Shown here piece by piece: positions 16,577-26,105 of a stretch of DNA of 36,352 nt. The notes beneath the pieces were generated by a model. The model did not search any database and had not been told where the DNA came from. It saw nothing but the letters and a program-made list of their open reading frames with translations. Origin of the DNA: a virus; the IMG/VR virus record IMGVR_UViG_3300030329_005767, positions 1-36,352 of that record; one strand, written 5' to 3'. The position numbers and the translations under genes were made by a program. The first letter of the stretch is position 1. Every line of letters starts with the position of its first letter.

Positions 16577-17524
16577 TTACAACAGATGTTTAAAAATTTG
16601 TTCAGCATCAGACATTTTGCCTGTTTTTGCTAATTTCTGTTTGGCTTTTGAAACAGCTGTATGTTTTTTAGGTTGTTGGGCAGCAGAACCTGGAGATATT
16701 GGTCTTATTGCTTCTCTTACAGGTTTAAGCTTAGTAGCTCCTTTACCTGATAATCCTGAAGCTTTCATACCTGCTCTTAAGGCTAATACTGCTCTACTAT
16801 CATAAATTTGAGAAATTTCATTAGGAGTATAACCAATACTTTGTGCATACATCTTAATTTCATTTTTTTCTCTTTGCATAACTTGAGGATCTTTCCACTC
16901 TGGGATTGTATTAATTAATACATCATGTTGTTGAGTTAAATATTCTTGCATTTGAGCATTTTGTTCTTGATACTGTTCTTGTTGTAATCGAAATTGCTCT
17001 TGCTTTAACTCTAATGCTTTCTCTTTTTGTGAACGATGAGCTTCTTTTTGTCTCATCCATTCAAGAGGGTCAGCTTCATACAATTTATCCCAATCTGGTT
17101 CTTTAACAGTTTGGGCTTGTTGTTCTAAAATTAACTTATCAACATTTTGTTTATAATATTCCCTTTGTCTTAAAATATCCTGTTTTGCTGCTTCAAGTTG
17201 CTTTCTTTCGTCAGCAAGTGCCTGAGTTTTCTTTGTATAATCACTTTGCCTTTGGTAACCTTTTAAAGCTTCATCAAGGGTAATCTCCATATCTTCACCA
17301 TCCAATTTAATTGGATAATATTGTTCTTCAGAAGATTCCTGTTCTGTTACCTCTTCAGTTTCCTCTTGCTCAGTAAGTTCTGGTTCGGAAGTCTCCGATT
17401 CCGTTTGTACTTCTTCTTGAACTTCCTCTGCAGTATCTGAATCCATCTGCTGTTGGGTATCGGGTGGATTCCCGGCCAACATTGACTGAATTTGTTCTTC
17501 TGCCTGTTGGAGTCCTGTTTCCAT
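16577..17524 (-). CDS. Capsid scaffolding protein (315 aa)
   Basis: The 315-aa product has an extremely acidic Glu/Gln/Thr-rich N-terminus (residues 25-75), then YPIKLDGEDMEITLDEALKG, a motif common in phage scaffolds, and a long Gln/Glu/Lys coiled coil (about 90-210) with many EQ repeats. The C-terminus is basic (KHTAVSKAKQKLAKTGKMSD), as expected for the part that binds coat protein. It lies directly upstream of the capsid gene. Scaffold proteins guide procapsid assembly and then leave. No protease domain is visible. Confidence 0.9.
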   Translation of the reverse strand: METGLQQAEEQIQSMLAGNPPDTQQQMDSDTAEEVQEEVQTESETSEPELTEQEETEEVTEQESSEEQYYPIKLDGEDMEITLDEALKGYQRQSDYTKKTQALADERKQLEAAKQDILRQREYYKQNVDKLILEQQAQTVKEPDWDKLYEADPLEWMRQKEAHRSQKEKALELKQEQFRLQQEQYQEQNAQMQEYLTQQHDVLINTIPEWKDPQVMQREKNEIKMYAQSIGYTPNEISQIYDSRAVLALRAGMKASGLSGKGATKLKPVREAIRPISPGSAAQQPKKHTAVSKAKQKLAKTGKMSDAEQIFKHLL

Positions 17525-17550
17525 GGTTGCTCCTTATATAAAAAATTTAA

Positions 17551-17820
17551 TTAACGTTTACGCTTCAATGATTTTTGAAGTCGGTCTTTGTGAAATTCAC
17601 CTTTTTGCATTATAACAGATAGATGTGTCCGGAACTCTCCTATTGCCCAAACCAACTGCCATAAAATATCTCTTTGTTCGATTTCATCTGTTTTAGAATG
17701 TTTCCATGTTTGGATATATTCTTCTTCCATTTTATCAAGAGCATTCTGAAAAATTGGGTCTTCCAATATCTCTTTAGCTCGTTCTGCATCCCTTAATTCC
17801 TTTTTTTCTTCACTCTCCAT
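17551..17820 (-). CDS. Small helical head-region protein (89 aa)
   Basis: The 89-aa all-helical protein (MESEEKKELRDAERAKEILE) contains DPIFQNALDKMEEEYIQTWK and DILWQLVWAIGEFRTHLSVI. Small proteins with DPxFxxALxxLxxxYxxxW and a later RxHLxxV segment are frequently encoded between portal and scaffold/capsid genes in podophages. Its precise role is not known to me; head assembly is inferred from place. It starts 1 bp after the 1206-aa gene. Confidence 0.8.
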   Translation of the reverse strand: MESEEKKELRDAERAKEILEDPIFQNALDKMEEEYIQTWKHSKTDEIEQRDILWQLVWAIGEFRTHLSVIMQKGEFHKDRLQKSLKRKR

Positions 17821-17821
17821 A

Positions 17822-20800
17822 TTATTCCAATAATGATTGTTGTTGGTTTTGTTGTCTTAATGCTTCACCTGCTAATAAACCTGGAGGTATTAAACTATAA
17901 GGGAAAGGACCGTCAGATAATTCTTTTTTTAATTTATCATTTAATTTTACAGACCACTGCATAAAATCACTACCTCTTTTTGGTTTTCTATAATATGAAT
18001 CCTGGATTGGGGCTTCAGTAAGATCAGCTTGACCAATTTGTATATCTTGATTATTTAGTTCTGTATCTCTTAATTTTCTACGGAATTCTTCATTTATTAT
18101 CACAACTTCTTCCACTTTTTCTCTAAATGTATCTACAGGATATCCTTCTAAGTAATTTTCAAGATGTTCAAAAACACTTATATCGGTAATACCTTCAGCA
18201 GTATATGAATTATTTCCTGCAATAAAAGCTGGTGTATTTGCTGAATAATCTATTTTTATATCAAACACATCATCAAAATGTGTAGCATAATCTTGTAATC
18301 GTGTTAAATCATTTTGAGTACTTTCTTCAAGAGAATTAAATATAGCATTACTTCTTGATAAATCATTTGAATTAGGTGGAGATGATCTTATATCATTCAT
18401 AACTTCCTGAAAATTAATTTGCTGTGTAGATAGGGAAGTATCAATTGGTTCACTTAAATGATGAGGTACAGGAGTTTGGGCTAACAATTGTTGACGACTT
18501 CCAAGATCATCACCTATCACACCATGAATATCCATTTCTATATGAAAAGGTATTTGTTCAGCCTGTGATAAATTTAATACTTCATATTTGTCTACACTAG
18601 GATCACCTGCAACTTCCAATCTTCTCATTAAATTATATAAATTTTCAGAAGCTCCTCTAGCATCAAGCATTTCGTCAGCAGACCATTTATCAGCACTTGG
18701 GGAGTCAGCCCAATTAAATTTTATTTTACCATTTTCAACAAATATTGTTTTAATATTTCTATTTGCTAAAGTATTATTGATATGTGTTAATTCAACTTGT
18801 CTTGTTTCAGGATTCATAAGGTTTAAAAACTGATTATCTACCAAAACACCTTCACCAAAATCACTTAATCCATCAAGTACATTTTTTATTTCTAATTCTC
18901 TCATTGCTCTTACTTCTTCAGGAATATCAGTTGGATGACCACCTGCAGCTCTAACAGCATGTAAATATTGACCAGAAGAAGTATAAACATCTGGAGTAAC
19001 CCTTTGTAAAGGAGCACTTTCATCAACATTAAATATTAACTCACCATCCACCATATCATAATAAATACCATTTCTTTCTAACATTGAACTAGCATCTGCA
19101 GCTGTCGCATTACGAGAATTTGGATGTAAAAGTCGTTCAGTCCTCTCCCTAGCACTAGAAGTAATATTTCTAGAATGAATATTAGGGTCGGGTAAATCCA
19201 CAAATGGTCCTTGAACCCCCAATTCCAACCTTTCTTGTATAATCCTTGCATTATCTCTAATTTCATTATAATCAATACCACCTGGTGGGGCTACTAAACG
19301 ACCTTCCTGTGCTGATGCTAAAAGTCCTTCGATTGGAGCAGTAATTTCTTTACCTTCGGTATTAGTAAAAGTGAAAGTTACTTCACCACCTCCTTGATCA
19401 TTTATATAAATACCTCTATCACTTAAATATCGTTCACGCATACGGAAGGATTCATTAAGACTAACTATTTCAGCAGGAGTAACTGTATTCCCCATTGATG
19501 TTTTTTCTACTTTTAATTTAAATTTTTTAAATGGTTGTTTTTTCAAAAGAGATGGAATTAATACTTCATAATGAACTCTTAAATTTTCCATTCCAATATC
19601 TATATTTTCATGCTCATCTGGAATTATTTTTAATAATTTACCATGTTTAGCTTTATTTTCAATAACATTTGTTAAATTTTTACCAAAAGTATTAATTAAA
19701 TTATCCTTACTAAAATAATTTACAGTAAAATTTTTACCTTTTTGATGTTCTATTTTATTTCCATTTTTATCAAATGCTTCCACATAATATGGAAAATTAT
19801 CTCCTGATGTTTTCATTGAACTTTCATTTACTGTACCATCTGGATTAAAACTCTTTTTTGGTAAAATAAATTCATCAGATCTTTTCATTTTTTTAACTTT
19901 AATATGATCAACTGTATGGACACCACCATAAAGTTCATTTTGGATTTGTCTTGTTCCAAATGATACTCTATCATACCCTTCATCAACAGCTAATTTTAAA
20001 ATCCTTTTTAAAGCTAATTCTACCCATTCATTACCTTTACCAGGACTCATAAATGGGACTTTAGGAGCTGCATTTTCATCACTCATTTCGTTAAATATTT
20101 TAGCTTTTAATTGTTCTTGTTCACTTATTTTAGCTTTTAATTGTTCTTGTTGATGAAGAATTCCTGCAATTTCTTCAGGAGTTTTATTAATATTTTTTTG
20201 TTGTTCTAATAATTTAATTTTATGATTCAATTCACTAATAGCATTATCATAATTTTCTAGATTATAAACACCTTCTCTATTTGCACGTTGATACCAATCA
20301 CTTTGTATTTCAAATACATTAAGTATTTTTTCTCCAGATTGATCACCAACTCCAATCCTATCATCCATTCTAAGATGGAATAAAATATTTTCTCGACCAT
20401 GATGCATTTTAGTATTATCATCTTCAAATGGGAACCTATTTCCAGGATCTGGGGGATCAATAGTTAGATCATCTGGGTACCATGTTTTATATTCTTTTTC
20501 TAATTCACTTTGTGCTTTTTTATCTAAGTCACTAAAATTTTTTCCAAATTTTTTATTTGAAATTCCATTTAATCTTTCAAGAGTTTCTTTAGTAATAGGT
20601 TTTTGTTTTCCATTATATGAAATTAATAAAGTTCTTTGATTTTCACCTCCAGGAATAGAATATTGACTATCAAAATTAGAAACCCAAGACTCTGTAATAT
20701 CAAGATTATTTTTTGCCCAATGATCTTCAACATCATTTAATGAGATTTTTTTCTTACCTTCTTTTAATTTATCATTAAGAAATTTTTCATATCCTGAATA

Positions 20801-21442
20801 TTCTATATGCTTTTTCCCATAATGTTCATTCATTTTTGATTTTAACCAATCAATATTTACTAATATTTCCCCTGTATCTGAATTAATAGTAGAATATTGA
20901 GTATTACCTTTAGATGTTAAATCAGAAACTATTTCTTGTGTTTTAATTGCAGGACCACTTAAAAAAGGAGGCTCCCCTTTCCCAAAAACTCTATTTAAAG
21001 CAATACCTGATTTTTTAGTAGCTTTAGAAAGAAGATTTTTAGCTGTCATTCCTGCCATACCAATACCTCCTAAAAGGATATTACTTGGGTCTGCAAATAA
21101 TTCACTAAGAAATTCAACAGATGGCTCTTCCATAGGTTTTATTGGAAGTGGCCCTTTAATTAATTCTTGACGTTCTTCTTCATAACGAGGTAATGGGTCT
21201 TCTGATTGAAATTGTGTTTGAAGGATTTCTTTATATTGATCTGGTGTTATTAATCCCTTAGTTAATAAAACAGTCGGACTACCATATCTTAATAAATCCC
21301 ATAAATCACCTGAAGCTCCATAAGATTTAGTAATTGCGGTAGGAGGTCTCATAAGTGCATGAGTTTGGTCTCCTAATTTTTCAGATATAGTTGGTCCTTG
21401 TGTTATATCTCTTCTTTTTCTTAATCCATGTCGTCTACGCAT
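17822..21442 (-). CDS. Very large polyvalent-type virion protein (1206 aa)
   Basis: The 1206-aa protein overlaps the portal gene by 8 bp. Residues about 350-510 carry a phage polyvalent-protein domain signature: NVFEIQSDWYQRANREGV at 376-393 and, after a charged coil (395-455), PFMSPGKGNEWVELALKRIL (463-482) and GYDRVSFGTRQIQNEL (489-504). In known relatives the same EIQSDWxQ ... WxELAxKRxLxxAxxxGYDxxxxxTxxQ order appears in huge phage or conjugative proteins thought to be delivered into the host. A short Gly/Ala-rich segment lies at 121-140. The rest (510-1206) contains no motif I recognise. Position between portal and scaffold suggests packaging inside the head and injection with DNA, but no toxin or protease active site is evident. 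Confidence 0.85.
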   Translation of the reverse strand: MRRRHGLRKRRDITQGPTISEKLGDQTHALMRPPTAITKSYGASGDLWDLLRYGSPTVLLTKGLITPDQYKEILQTQFQSEDPLPRYEEERQELIKGPLPIKPMEEPSVEFLSELFADPSNILLGGIGMAGMTAKNLLSKATKKSGIALNRVFGKGEPPFLSGPAIKTQEIVSDLTSKGNTQYSTINSDTGEILVNIDWLKSKMNEHYGKKHIEYSGYEKFLNDKLKEGKKKISLNDVEDHWAKNNLDITESWVSNFDSQYSIPGGENQRTLLISYNGKQKPITKETLERLNGISNKKFGKNFSDLDKKAQSELEKEYKTWYPDDLTIDPPDPGNRFPFEDDNTKMHHGRENILFHLRMDDRIGVGDQSGEKILNVFEIQSDWYQRANREGVYNLENYDNAISELNHKIKLLEQQKNINKTPEEIAGILHQQEQLKAKISEQEQLKAKIFNEMSDENAAPKVPFMSPGKGNEWVELALKRILKLAVDEGYDRVSFGTRQIQNELYGGVHTVDHIKVKKMKRSDEFILPKKSFNPDGTVNESSMKTSGDNFPYYVEAFDKNGNKIEHQKGKNFTVNYFSKDNLINTFGKNLTNVIENKAKHGKLLKIIPDEHENIDIGMENLRVHYEVLIPSLLKKQPFKKFKLKVEKTSMGNTVTPAEIVSLNESFRMRERYLSDRGIYINDQGGGEVTFTFTNTEGKEITAPIEGLLASAQEGRLVAPPGGIDYNEIRDNARIIQERLELGVQGPFVDLPDPNIHSRNITSSARERTERLLHPNSRNATAADASSMLERNGIYYDMVDGELIFNVDESAPLQRVTPDVYTSSGQYLHAVRAAGGHPTDIPEEVRAMRELEIKNVLDGLSDFGEGVLVDNQFLNLMNPETRQVELTHINNTLANRNIKTIFVENGKIKFNWADSPSADKWSADEMLDARGASENLYNLMRRLEVAGDPSVDKYEVLNLSQAEQIPFHIEMDIHGVIGDDLGSRQQLLAQTPVPHHLSEPIDTSLSTQQINFQEVMNDIRSSPPNSNDLSRSNAIFNSLEESTQNDLTRLQDYATHFDDVFDIKIDYSANTPAFIAGNNSYTAEGITDISVFEHLENYLEGYPVDTFREKVEEVVIINEEFRRKLRDTELNNQDIQIGQADLTEAPIQDSYYRKPKRGSDFMQWSVKLNDKLKKELSDGPFPYSLIPPGLLAGEALRQQNQQQSLLE
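20096..20151 (-). repeat. 30-bp tandem duplication within the polyvalent gene
   Basis: A 26-bp stretch at 20096-20121 recurs exactly at 20126-20151 (period 30 bp). It encodes two copies of EQLKAKI in a coiled-coil insertion that splits the conserved domain of the 1206-aa protein. The exact identity points to a recent in-frame duplication. Confidence 0.8.
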
Positions 21443-23543
21443 TTGGCAGGTTTTGTTTTGCTAGTTGTGCTTGAAGTAATGCAGTATTTTGTTTCATTTG
21501 TTCACGATCACGTTCCATCATTGCTTTTATTTTAGAACCATCCATTTGTGTATTATATTTAGCTTCCATCTCCATAATTTTTAATTGAGCATCAGCTTCA
21601 ATTTTGTCTTTTTCACGATCATCCAACCTAACCATTTTTTCTCGTTCAAGTTCCAATTTACCCATATCATTTTGAGCATCAGCTTGAGCTTTCTGCATTT
21701 GTATTTGGATATATTGTTCTTCAGCAGAAGGTTGTGGAGGTTCCTGAGGTGGAGCCTGATATTGTGCTGGATCACCAAAAAATGAATCAATATCTTTGAA
21801 TCCTGCCAACTCGACCATACGGGAGAGAGTCATATAGTACTGTCTCAAATTAACAATAGGATTTTCCAACCCAAACTGCTGAAGCAGGGTTTCCTGTTTT
21901 TGAGATATAGTTGACAGGAATTGCATTTTCTCCATATCATTACCAGCACCAAGAGGTATATCAACCATAACATCCATATCAACATCCCAATATCTTGGAT
22001 CAATAGGAATCCATTGATTATTTAACCTTACCATTGATTCTCTATCTTGGTGCCGGTGCACTAATTGAAGAATACCTTTATAAAGTGGTTTTAATCCAGA
22101 TTCAGCAAAAATCCGTGCAATTAATTCAATATGAGCTTGTGCAGCTTTTACTGTTGAGTCAACTGCAAGCCGTGTTGATGATTGCATATTTTCTGAATCC
22201 ATTCCTTGTGATGCTTTTGTAATCCCTGTTCTTGTTGACTTAATTTCATCAAGCATTCCTAAAATTGGTAGAGCTTGCTGACCAACAAAAGGCATATCCA
22301 ATTGTGTTACAGCTCCAGGTGACCGTGCTCTAATAATTGACCCAACTTCGGTATTTAAAACATCTTTTAAATTAACCATATTTTCTTGTACCAACATTCT
22401 TGGATTAACTGCCATTACTAAAGAATCCATAACATTCCTTAATATAGCACTTTTAATTCTTTGAATATCAGCAACAATATCTGTAATTGAAGACCCAATT
22501 GCTGTATGAGGTTCTGGTGAAGGGCAAAATAAAACAAAAGGAATATAATCACATGAATGATTATCCACCACATTATGTGTATTACCAATTGTACATATTC
22601 TCCTTAATTCAGAAATACCATCTTGATCTACATCTAATTTCATATATGATTCACAATATAAAACCTTTCTTTGTGCTGGTTCCATACTTGTTCTACCACG
22701 ATCTGGTGTTTCTGTATGTCTTGCAATAAATTCTTCGTTAGTCCCAAAAGATTCATCTGTGGAAGCATATTCCTCTAATTCTTCAGGATCATACCCTAAA
22801 CTTGTTAATTCCGAAATTGTTTTATAGGAACGATGAGCTACTATATCTGCTTCATTAACATTTTTTGCTCGACGATCAATAAGGAATTCCTCTGGTGGTA
22901 ATGCTTCAACTCTGATTTTTCCTTTTTTAATTCTTTTCTTAACAGAAACATCAAATAGTTGTATACCTTCTGGAGTTTGTTCTTTTGATTCCATTTCAAC
23001 TGATTCAATATCTTCACCACCTGCAAGTATTTGAGCTTGTTGTTCATCAAGACCACTGAATTTTGATGTTGTTACTTTCTCTGATTCTTCCCACCAATAT
23101 TTTATTACTCCTGTTCTTCTAATAAGTGCATCCTTAAACACAGACATCATTGTGTTAAAAAAATCTGATTGTTGTTCCATTAATAAATTATTTACATAAT
23201 CAGAACATTGTTCTGCCATTTGAACATCTTCAGGACTATTAGGAGTAAAATTTAGGATTTTTTTCGTACCAAAAAAGATACGCATTAAGGAAGGTAATAT
23301 TGAATTGACTGTATCTCTAACATCATATGATACAACCCCTGAACGACCATCATCATTTTGTTCCGGAATATGACCAGAGTAATATTTACCAGAAGTTATT
23401 CTATCTTGCCCAAGCTCATCATCGGAATAAGTAATAGCATCATCAAGAAGATGACCTACATAAGATTGAATTTCTTCTTCATCCATTTCTTCAGGAGAAT
23501 CATCAAGTTCAATTAATTCTTCTGATTCATCTTCATATGCCAT
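21435..23543 (-). CDS. Portal protein (702 aa)
   Basis: The 702-aa protein has a highly acidic N-terminus (ESEELIELDDSPEEMDEEEI), then conserved-looking portal segments: KRIKKGKIRVEALPPEEFLI, VLYCESYMKLDVDQDGISEL and SIIRARSPGAVTQLDMPF. The C-terminal 100 residues are Gln/Lys/Glu-rich coil, typical of long P22-type portals with a barrel. It forms the dodecameric ring through which DNA is packed and ejected. It lies between the HNH/TerL genes and the head genes, and its ATG is inside the last 31 bp of the HNH gene, preceded by AAAAAGGAAAAA. Confidence 0.93.
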   Translation of the reverse strand: MAYEDESEELIELDDSPEEMDEEEIQSYVGHLLDDAITYSDDELGQDRITSGKYYSGHIPEQNDDGRSGVVSYDVRDTVNSILPSLMRIFFGTKKILNFTPNSPEDVQMAEQCSDYVNNLLMEQQSDFFNTMMSVFKDALIRRTGVIKYWWEESEKVTTSKFSGLDEQQAQILAGGEDIESVEMESKEQTPEGIQLFDVSVKKRIKKGKIRVEALPPEEFLIDRRAKNVNEADIVAHRSYKTISELTSLGYDPEELEEYASTDESFGTNEEFIARHTETPDRGRTSMEPAQRKVLYCESYMKLDVDQDGISELRRICTIGNTHNVVDNHSCDYIPFVLFCPSPEPHTAIGSSITDIVADIQRIKSAILRNVMDSLVMAVNPRMLVQENMVNLKDVLNTEVGSIIRARSPGAVTQLDMPFVGQQALPILGMLDEIKSTRTGITKASQGMDSENMQSSTRLAVDSTVKAAQAHIELIARIFAESGLKPLYKGILQLVHRHQDRESMVRLNNQWIPIDPRYWDVDMDVMVDIPLGAGNDMEKMQFLSTISQKQETLLQQFGLENPIVNLRQYYMTLSRMVELAGFKDIDSFFGDPAQYQAPPQEPPQPSAEEQYIQIQMQKAQADAQNDMGKLELEREKMVRLDDREKDKIEADAQLKIMEMEAKYNTQMDGSKIKAMMERDREQMKQNTALLQAQLAKQNLPNA

Positions 23544-23947
23544 TTTTTCCTTTTTATAAAATCGTTATAATCTAGCTTACCTTTTTCATAATTACATTTA
23601 TGGCAGCTAATAACTAAATTAGTAATATCGGTAACTTTCTCCCTAGTTTTTAATTTTTTCCTAGGTATTTTATGTTCAATAACAAAAATATCAGGATATA
23701 AAATATCTCCACAATAATGACAAGGAGCAGATGTATCAGCAATACCTTTTGCATCAAGCCAAAGTCTGATGTGAGTTTCTCTACTATAACCACCTTTATA
23801 AATACCTGCTTCTTTTTCTAATTTTCCTCTTTGCTTCCATTTACAATTTAAAGAACAGTATTTTTGTCTGTGGTATTGGTATTTTTTAGGAAAATATAAT
23901 TTCCCACATTGTTCACAATGTTTTTTTAATTCTTGATTTTTTAACAT
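23513..23947 (-). CDS. HNH endonuclease with N-terminal zinc finger (144 aa)
   Basis: Residues 11-35 form a zinc finger (CEQCG ... YCSLNC: Cys11, Cys14, Cys31, Cys35). Residues 76-130 hold an HNH core: CHYCG (Cys76/79), VIEHKIPRK (Glu91, His92), DITNLVISCHKCN (Asn110, Cys115/118), then KG. It cuts DNA; in phages such enzymes either home into intron-less sites or assist terminase cutting in cos-type packaging. Location between TerL and portal fits both. The start codon has no ribosome-binding site and lies inside a large inverted repeat (23941-23997), hinting at controlled expression. It overlaps the portal gene by 31 bp. Confidence 0.9.
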   Translation of the reverse strand: MLKNQELKKHCEQCGKLYFPKKYQYHRQKYCSLNCKWKQRGKLEKEAGIYKGGYSRETHIRLWLDAKGIADTSAPCHYCGDILYPDIFVIEHKIPRKKLKTREKVTDITNLVISCHKCNYEKGKLDYNDFIKRKKWHMKMNQKN

Positions 23948-23997
23948 ATAGCAATAATAGTATCATAAAAATTATACTAATAATATGCTATTGTTAA
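23941..23997 (-). repeat. Imperfect inverted repeat spanning TerL stop and HNH start
   Basis: The arms 23941-23963 and 23974-23997 are nearly complementary (TTAACA[T]ATAGCA...ATAGTAT against ATACTA...TGCTATTGTTAA), with about 10 unpaired bases between them. In the minus-strand mRNA this would fold into a stem of about 20 pairs that covers the TerL stop codon and the HNH ATG (23945-23947). T4 homing endonuclease genes are known to be silenced early by such hairpins. It could also be a weak terminator, though no long T-run follows. Confidence 0.7.
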
Positions 23998-25406
23998 ATA
24001 ATTCCAGGGATATTACGCATTAATGGTTTTTGCCATGAAGCACCCAATCCTGCTGTTGTTGCAGCATTTCCAGCAAATGTTAATACAAAAGCATCGGCAA
24101 AATCTGGAGAACCACGATGACCAATCCGTTTTTTCATTTCTTCTTTTGTTTCCATCCTTATTTTCCCTGATGATTCAAATGAATATCTTGGAGAACATAA
24201 TTCAAACATTAATCGTTCATCTCTAGGGATTCTACAATGTCTCTGTTCAAACCATTCTTTTGCTTTGTGCCACAATTCACACCTTAAATTTTTATATTGG
24301 CCACTAAGAGAAGCAGATTCACCTGTATTAATACCAACAACTGGTAATCCTAATTCCATACCTCTATCAACAATAGAGGCTCCAATACCAATTACATCAA
24401 CAAGTATTTCAACTGGAGCTACTTGATCTTCTTGAGCTTTTTTATATTCTGCATTTATTGCTCCCATTAATTTCATTGTATCAAGTTTTGCCCAAGATTT
24501 AATAGGTTCTAAGATAGTATTACCTCTACGTTTACATAATGCTGATTTATCAGATCCATACCTAGCAACATCTAATCCCCATGAAATACCTCCTTCAGTT
24601 GGGTCTACATCTCTAGTAACAGCACTTTCAACTAATTCATTAGAAATGATAGTATCATCTGATGACTCAGCAAATTCTCCTAAAACACGAATACGATAGG
24701 TATTTGAATCACTACCATATCTTTCTGCCATTTCATCGATATATTCTTTTTTAACACGAGGTGATTCTTCACAATTAACTGTTAAAGTCCACCATCTATC
24801 TTTTAATCTTGTAAAAGCATCATAAAAATACCCTTCTGGTCTAGTTGGGTTACCTAATAATAATAAAGTAGCATTACCAGATAACGACCCACCTGCAGCT
24901 GAGAAAATAGCATCATCAACCGAACTTGCCTCATCAACTATCAATAAAACTTTATCTGAGTGAATACCTTGAAGTGCCTCTGGAGTTTCTTTTCGTGCAG
25001 TTCTACACGATATAAACGAACCAGATGGGTCTGATTTCAATACTATTCTTTCTGAAAATACTTCAAATAATTTCTGCAAGGCAGGAGGTAACCGAGTTAA
25101 TTGACTTTTTAACTCAGCAAATAAAGCATCAAATAATTGACTAGCAGTTGGTGCTGTACAAACAGTTTTTTGTGGATAATAACATAACATATGATGCATC
25201 ATTAACCATGCAGCACAAGTTGATTTACCAACCCCATGACCAGATTTTACTGCTAATAATCTGGATTTTAGAGACTCCTGCATAACTTTTTTCTGCCAAG
25301 GATCTGGTTCTTCCTCTAAGATATCTCTAACGAATTGTATGGGATCGTTCTTGTATTTTCCAATGAATTCTGTAAAAACATTTTGTTTATTTCCTGTAGA
25401 TGACAT
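23994..25406 (-). CDS. terL: Terminase large subunit (470 aa)
   Basis: The 470-aa packaging motor has an adenine-binding Q segment (EPDPWQKKVM, residues 34-42), Walker A SGHGVGKST (55-63), Walker B VLLIVDEA (153-160) and coupling motif LLLLGNPTR (181-189). The RNase H-like nuclease carries the acidic residues GLDVARYGSD (Asp279), ILVDVIGIGA (Asp337) and GSPDFADAFVL near 445. All expected motifs are intact, so it should pump and cut DNA. It overlaps the upstream PD-(D/E)XK-like gene by 91 bp; the start is kept because the Q segment needs the full N-terminus. Confidence 0.97.
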   Translation of the reverse strand: MSSTGNKQNVFTEFIGKYKNDPIQFVRDILEEEPDPWQKKVMQESLKSRLLAVKSGHGVGKSTCAAWLMMHHMLCYYPQKTVCTAPTASQLFDALFAELKSQLTRLPPALQKLFEVFSERIVLKSDPSGSFISCRTARKETPEALQGIHSDKVLLIVDEASSVDDAIFSAAGGSLSGNATLLLLGNPTRPEGYFYDAFTRLKDRWWTLTVNCEESPRVKKEYIDEMAERYGSDSNTYRIRVLGEFAESSDDTIISNELVESAVTRDVDPTEGGISWGLDVARYGSDKSALCKRRGNTILEPIKSWAKLDTMKLMGAINAEYKKAQEDQVAPVEILVDVIGIGASIVDRGMELGLPVVGINTGESASLSGQYKNLRCELWHKAKEWFEQRHCRIPRDERLMFELCSPRYSFESSGKIRMETKEEMKKRIGHRGSPDFADAFVLTFAGNAATTAGLGASWQKPLMRNIPGII

Positions 25407-25927
25407 AAATCCTCTGGTAAAGTTCTAATATCATGTAAAGCTTCATCTGGTACCCAATAACTAGTGGATGTTCTTCCATTATTATTATGATACCATTCCT
25501 CATGGGCAAAAACTTCTGGAGCAGAAACCCATCCTTTTAACTGATAAATACCATAAGAACCAATAACAAGTATATAATATTTATCTTTTTTATCTCTTTT
25601 CTTCATAAAAAGAATATCTCTGGGATGTGGTCTAGTTCTAACTTCATAATGTTCACCAACATCGGTCGAGTCGTAACCAGAAATCCCAGAAGGATAAACA
25701 CCTAGATATTTCGCAACAGCAATTTCACCAAGTGCACCTTCAATAGAATTTCCCCATAATCCTTTAGCTCCAGGATTTCCCCAATATTCCTTATAATCCT
25801 TTAGACTTTTTCCAACTCTTGAATTTTGCAGGCATTTTAGTTGTCTTTGAAGGCCTACTGTTGAGCCAATCGAAAGTTCTGCCGGTGTCAGAGTTACTGT
25901 CAATAATTCTGTAGACATTGATTTCAT
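25316..25927 (-). CDS. PD-(D/E)XK-like nuclease-fold protein (203 aa)
   Basis: The start is taken at ATG 25925-25927 because GGGAGGG lies just upstream. The 203-aa product has NSIEGALGEIAVAKYLGVYP (helix with Glu), GYDSTDVGEHYEVRTR (Asp ... Glu-Val-Arg) and KKDKYYILVIGSYGIYQLKG followed by W. This E-helix, D, ExR, then YxLVIG...Y.LKGW order resembles phage proteins with a restriction-endonuclease-like fold. The usual Lys of the ExK motif is Arg, so catalysis is uncertain. It precedes TerL and overlaps it by 91 bp. A role in packaging or DNA processing is possible. Confidence 0.78.
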   Translation of the reverse strand: MKSMSTELLTVTLTPAELSIGSTVGLQRQLKCLQNSRVGKSLKDYKEYWGNPGAKGLWGNSIEGALGEIAVAKYLGVYPSGISGYDSTDVGEHYEVRTRPHPRDILFMKKRDKKDKYYILVIGSYGIYQLKGWVSAPEVFAHEEWYHNNNGRTSTSYWVPDEALHDIRTLPEDLCHLQEINKMFLQNSLENTRTIPYNSLEIS

Positions 25928-26105
25928 TTTCCCTCCCTGGTACATCAATTATCCATACCCCAAATCCCTCGGGTAATTTATTCTCAAGCCATTTATACAT
26001 TTTTTCTGCATGTTCTCTTGAGTCTAATTTTACTAAACCAGATCCTGTTTCCTTAATTTGTTTTCTAAGATTTTCCAGTATCGGTTTTGATAAATTTTTG
26101 GTCAT
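25791..26105 (-). CDS. Small protein of unknown function (104 aa)
   Basis: A frame starting at ATG 26103-26105 (MTKNLSKPILENLRKQIKET) within the last 41 bp of the preceding gene. It includes EGFGVWIIDVPGRENEINVY followed by RIIDS, then a basic C-terminus (KTTKMPAKFKSWKKSKGL) that overlaps the PD-(D/E)XK-like gene by 137 bp. No ribosome-binding site is seen, so coupling from the upstream gene is likely. The middle part looks like real protein; function unknown. Confidence 0.62.
   Translation of the reverse strand: MTKNLSKPILENLRKQIKETGSGLVKLDSREHAEKMYKWLENKLPEGFGVWIIDVPGRENEINVYRIIDSNSDTGRTFDWLNSRPSKTTKMPAKFKSWKKSKGL

Noticed and set aside
16560-16805. Plus-strand 81-aa ORF with hydrophobic start
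   Set aside because: Antisense to the scaffold gene; composition explained by the Gln/Lys-rich opposite strand.
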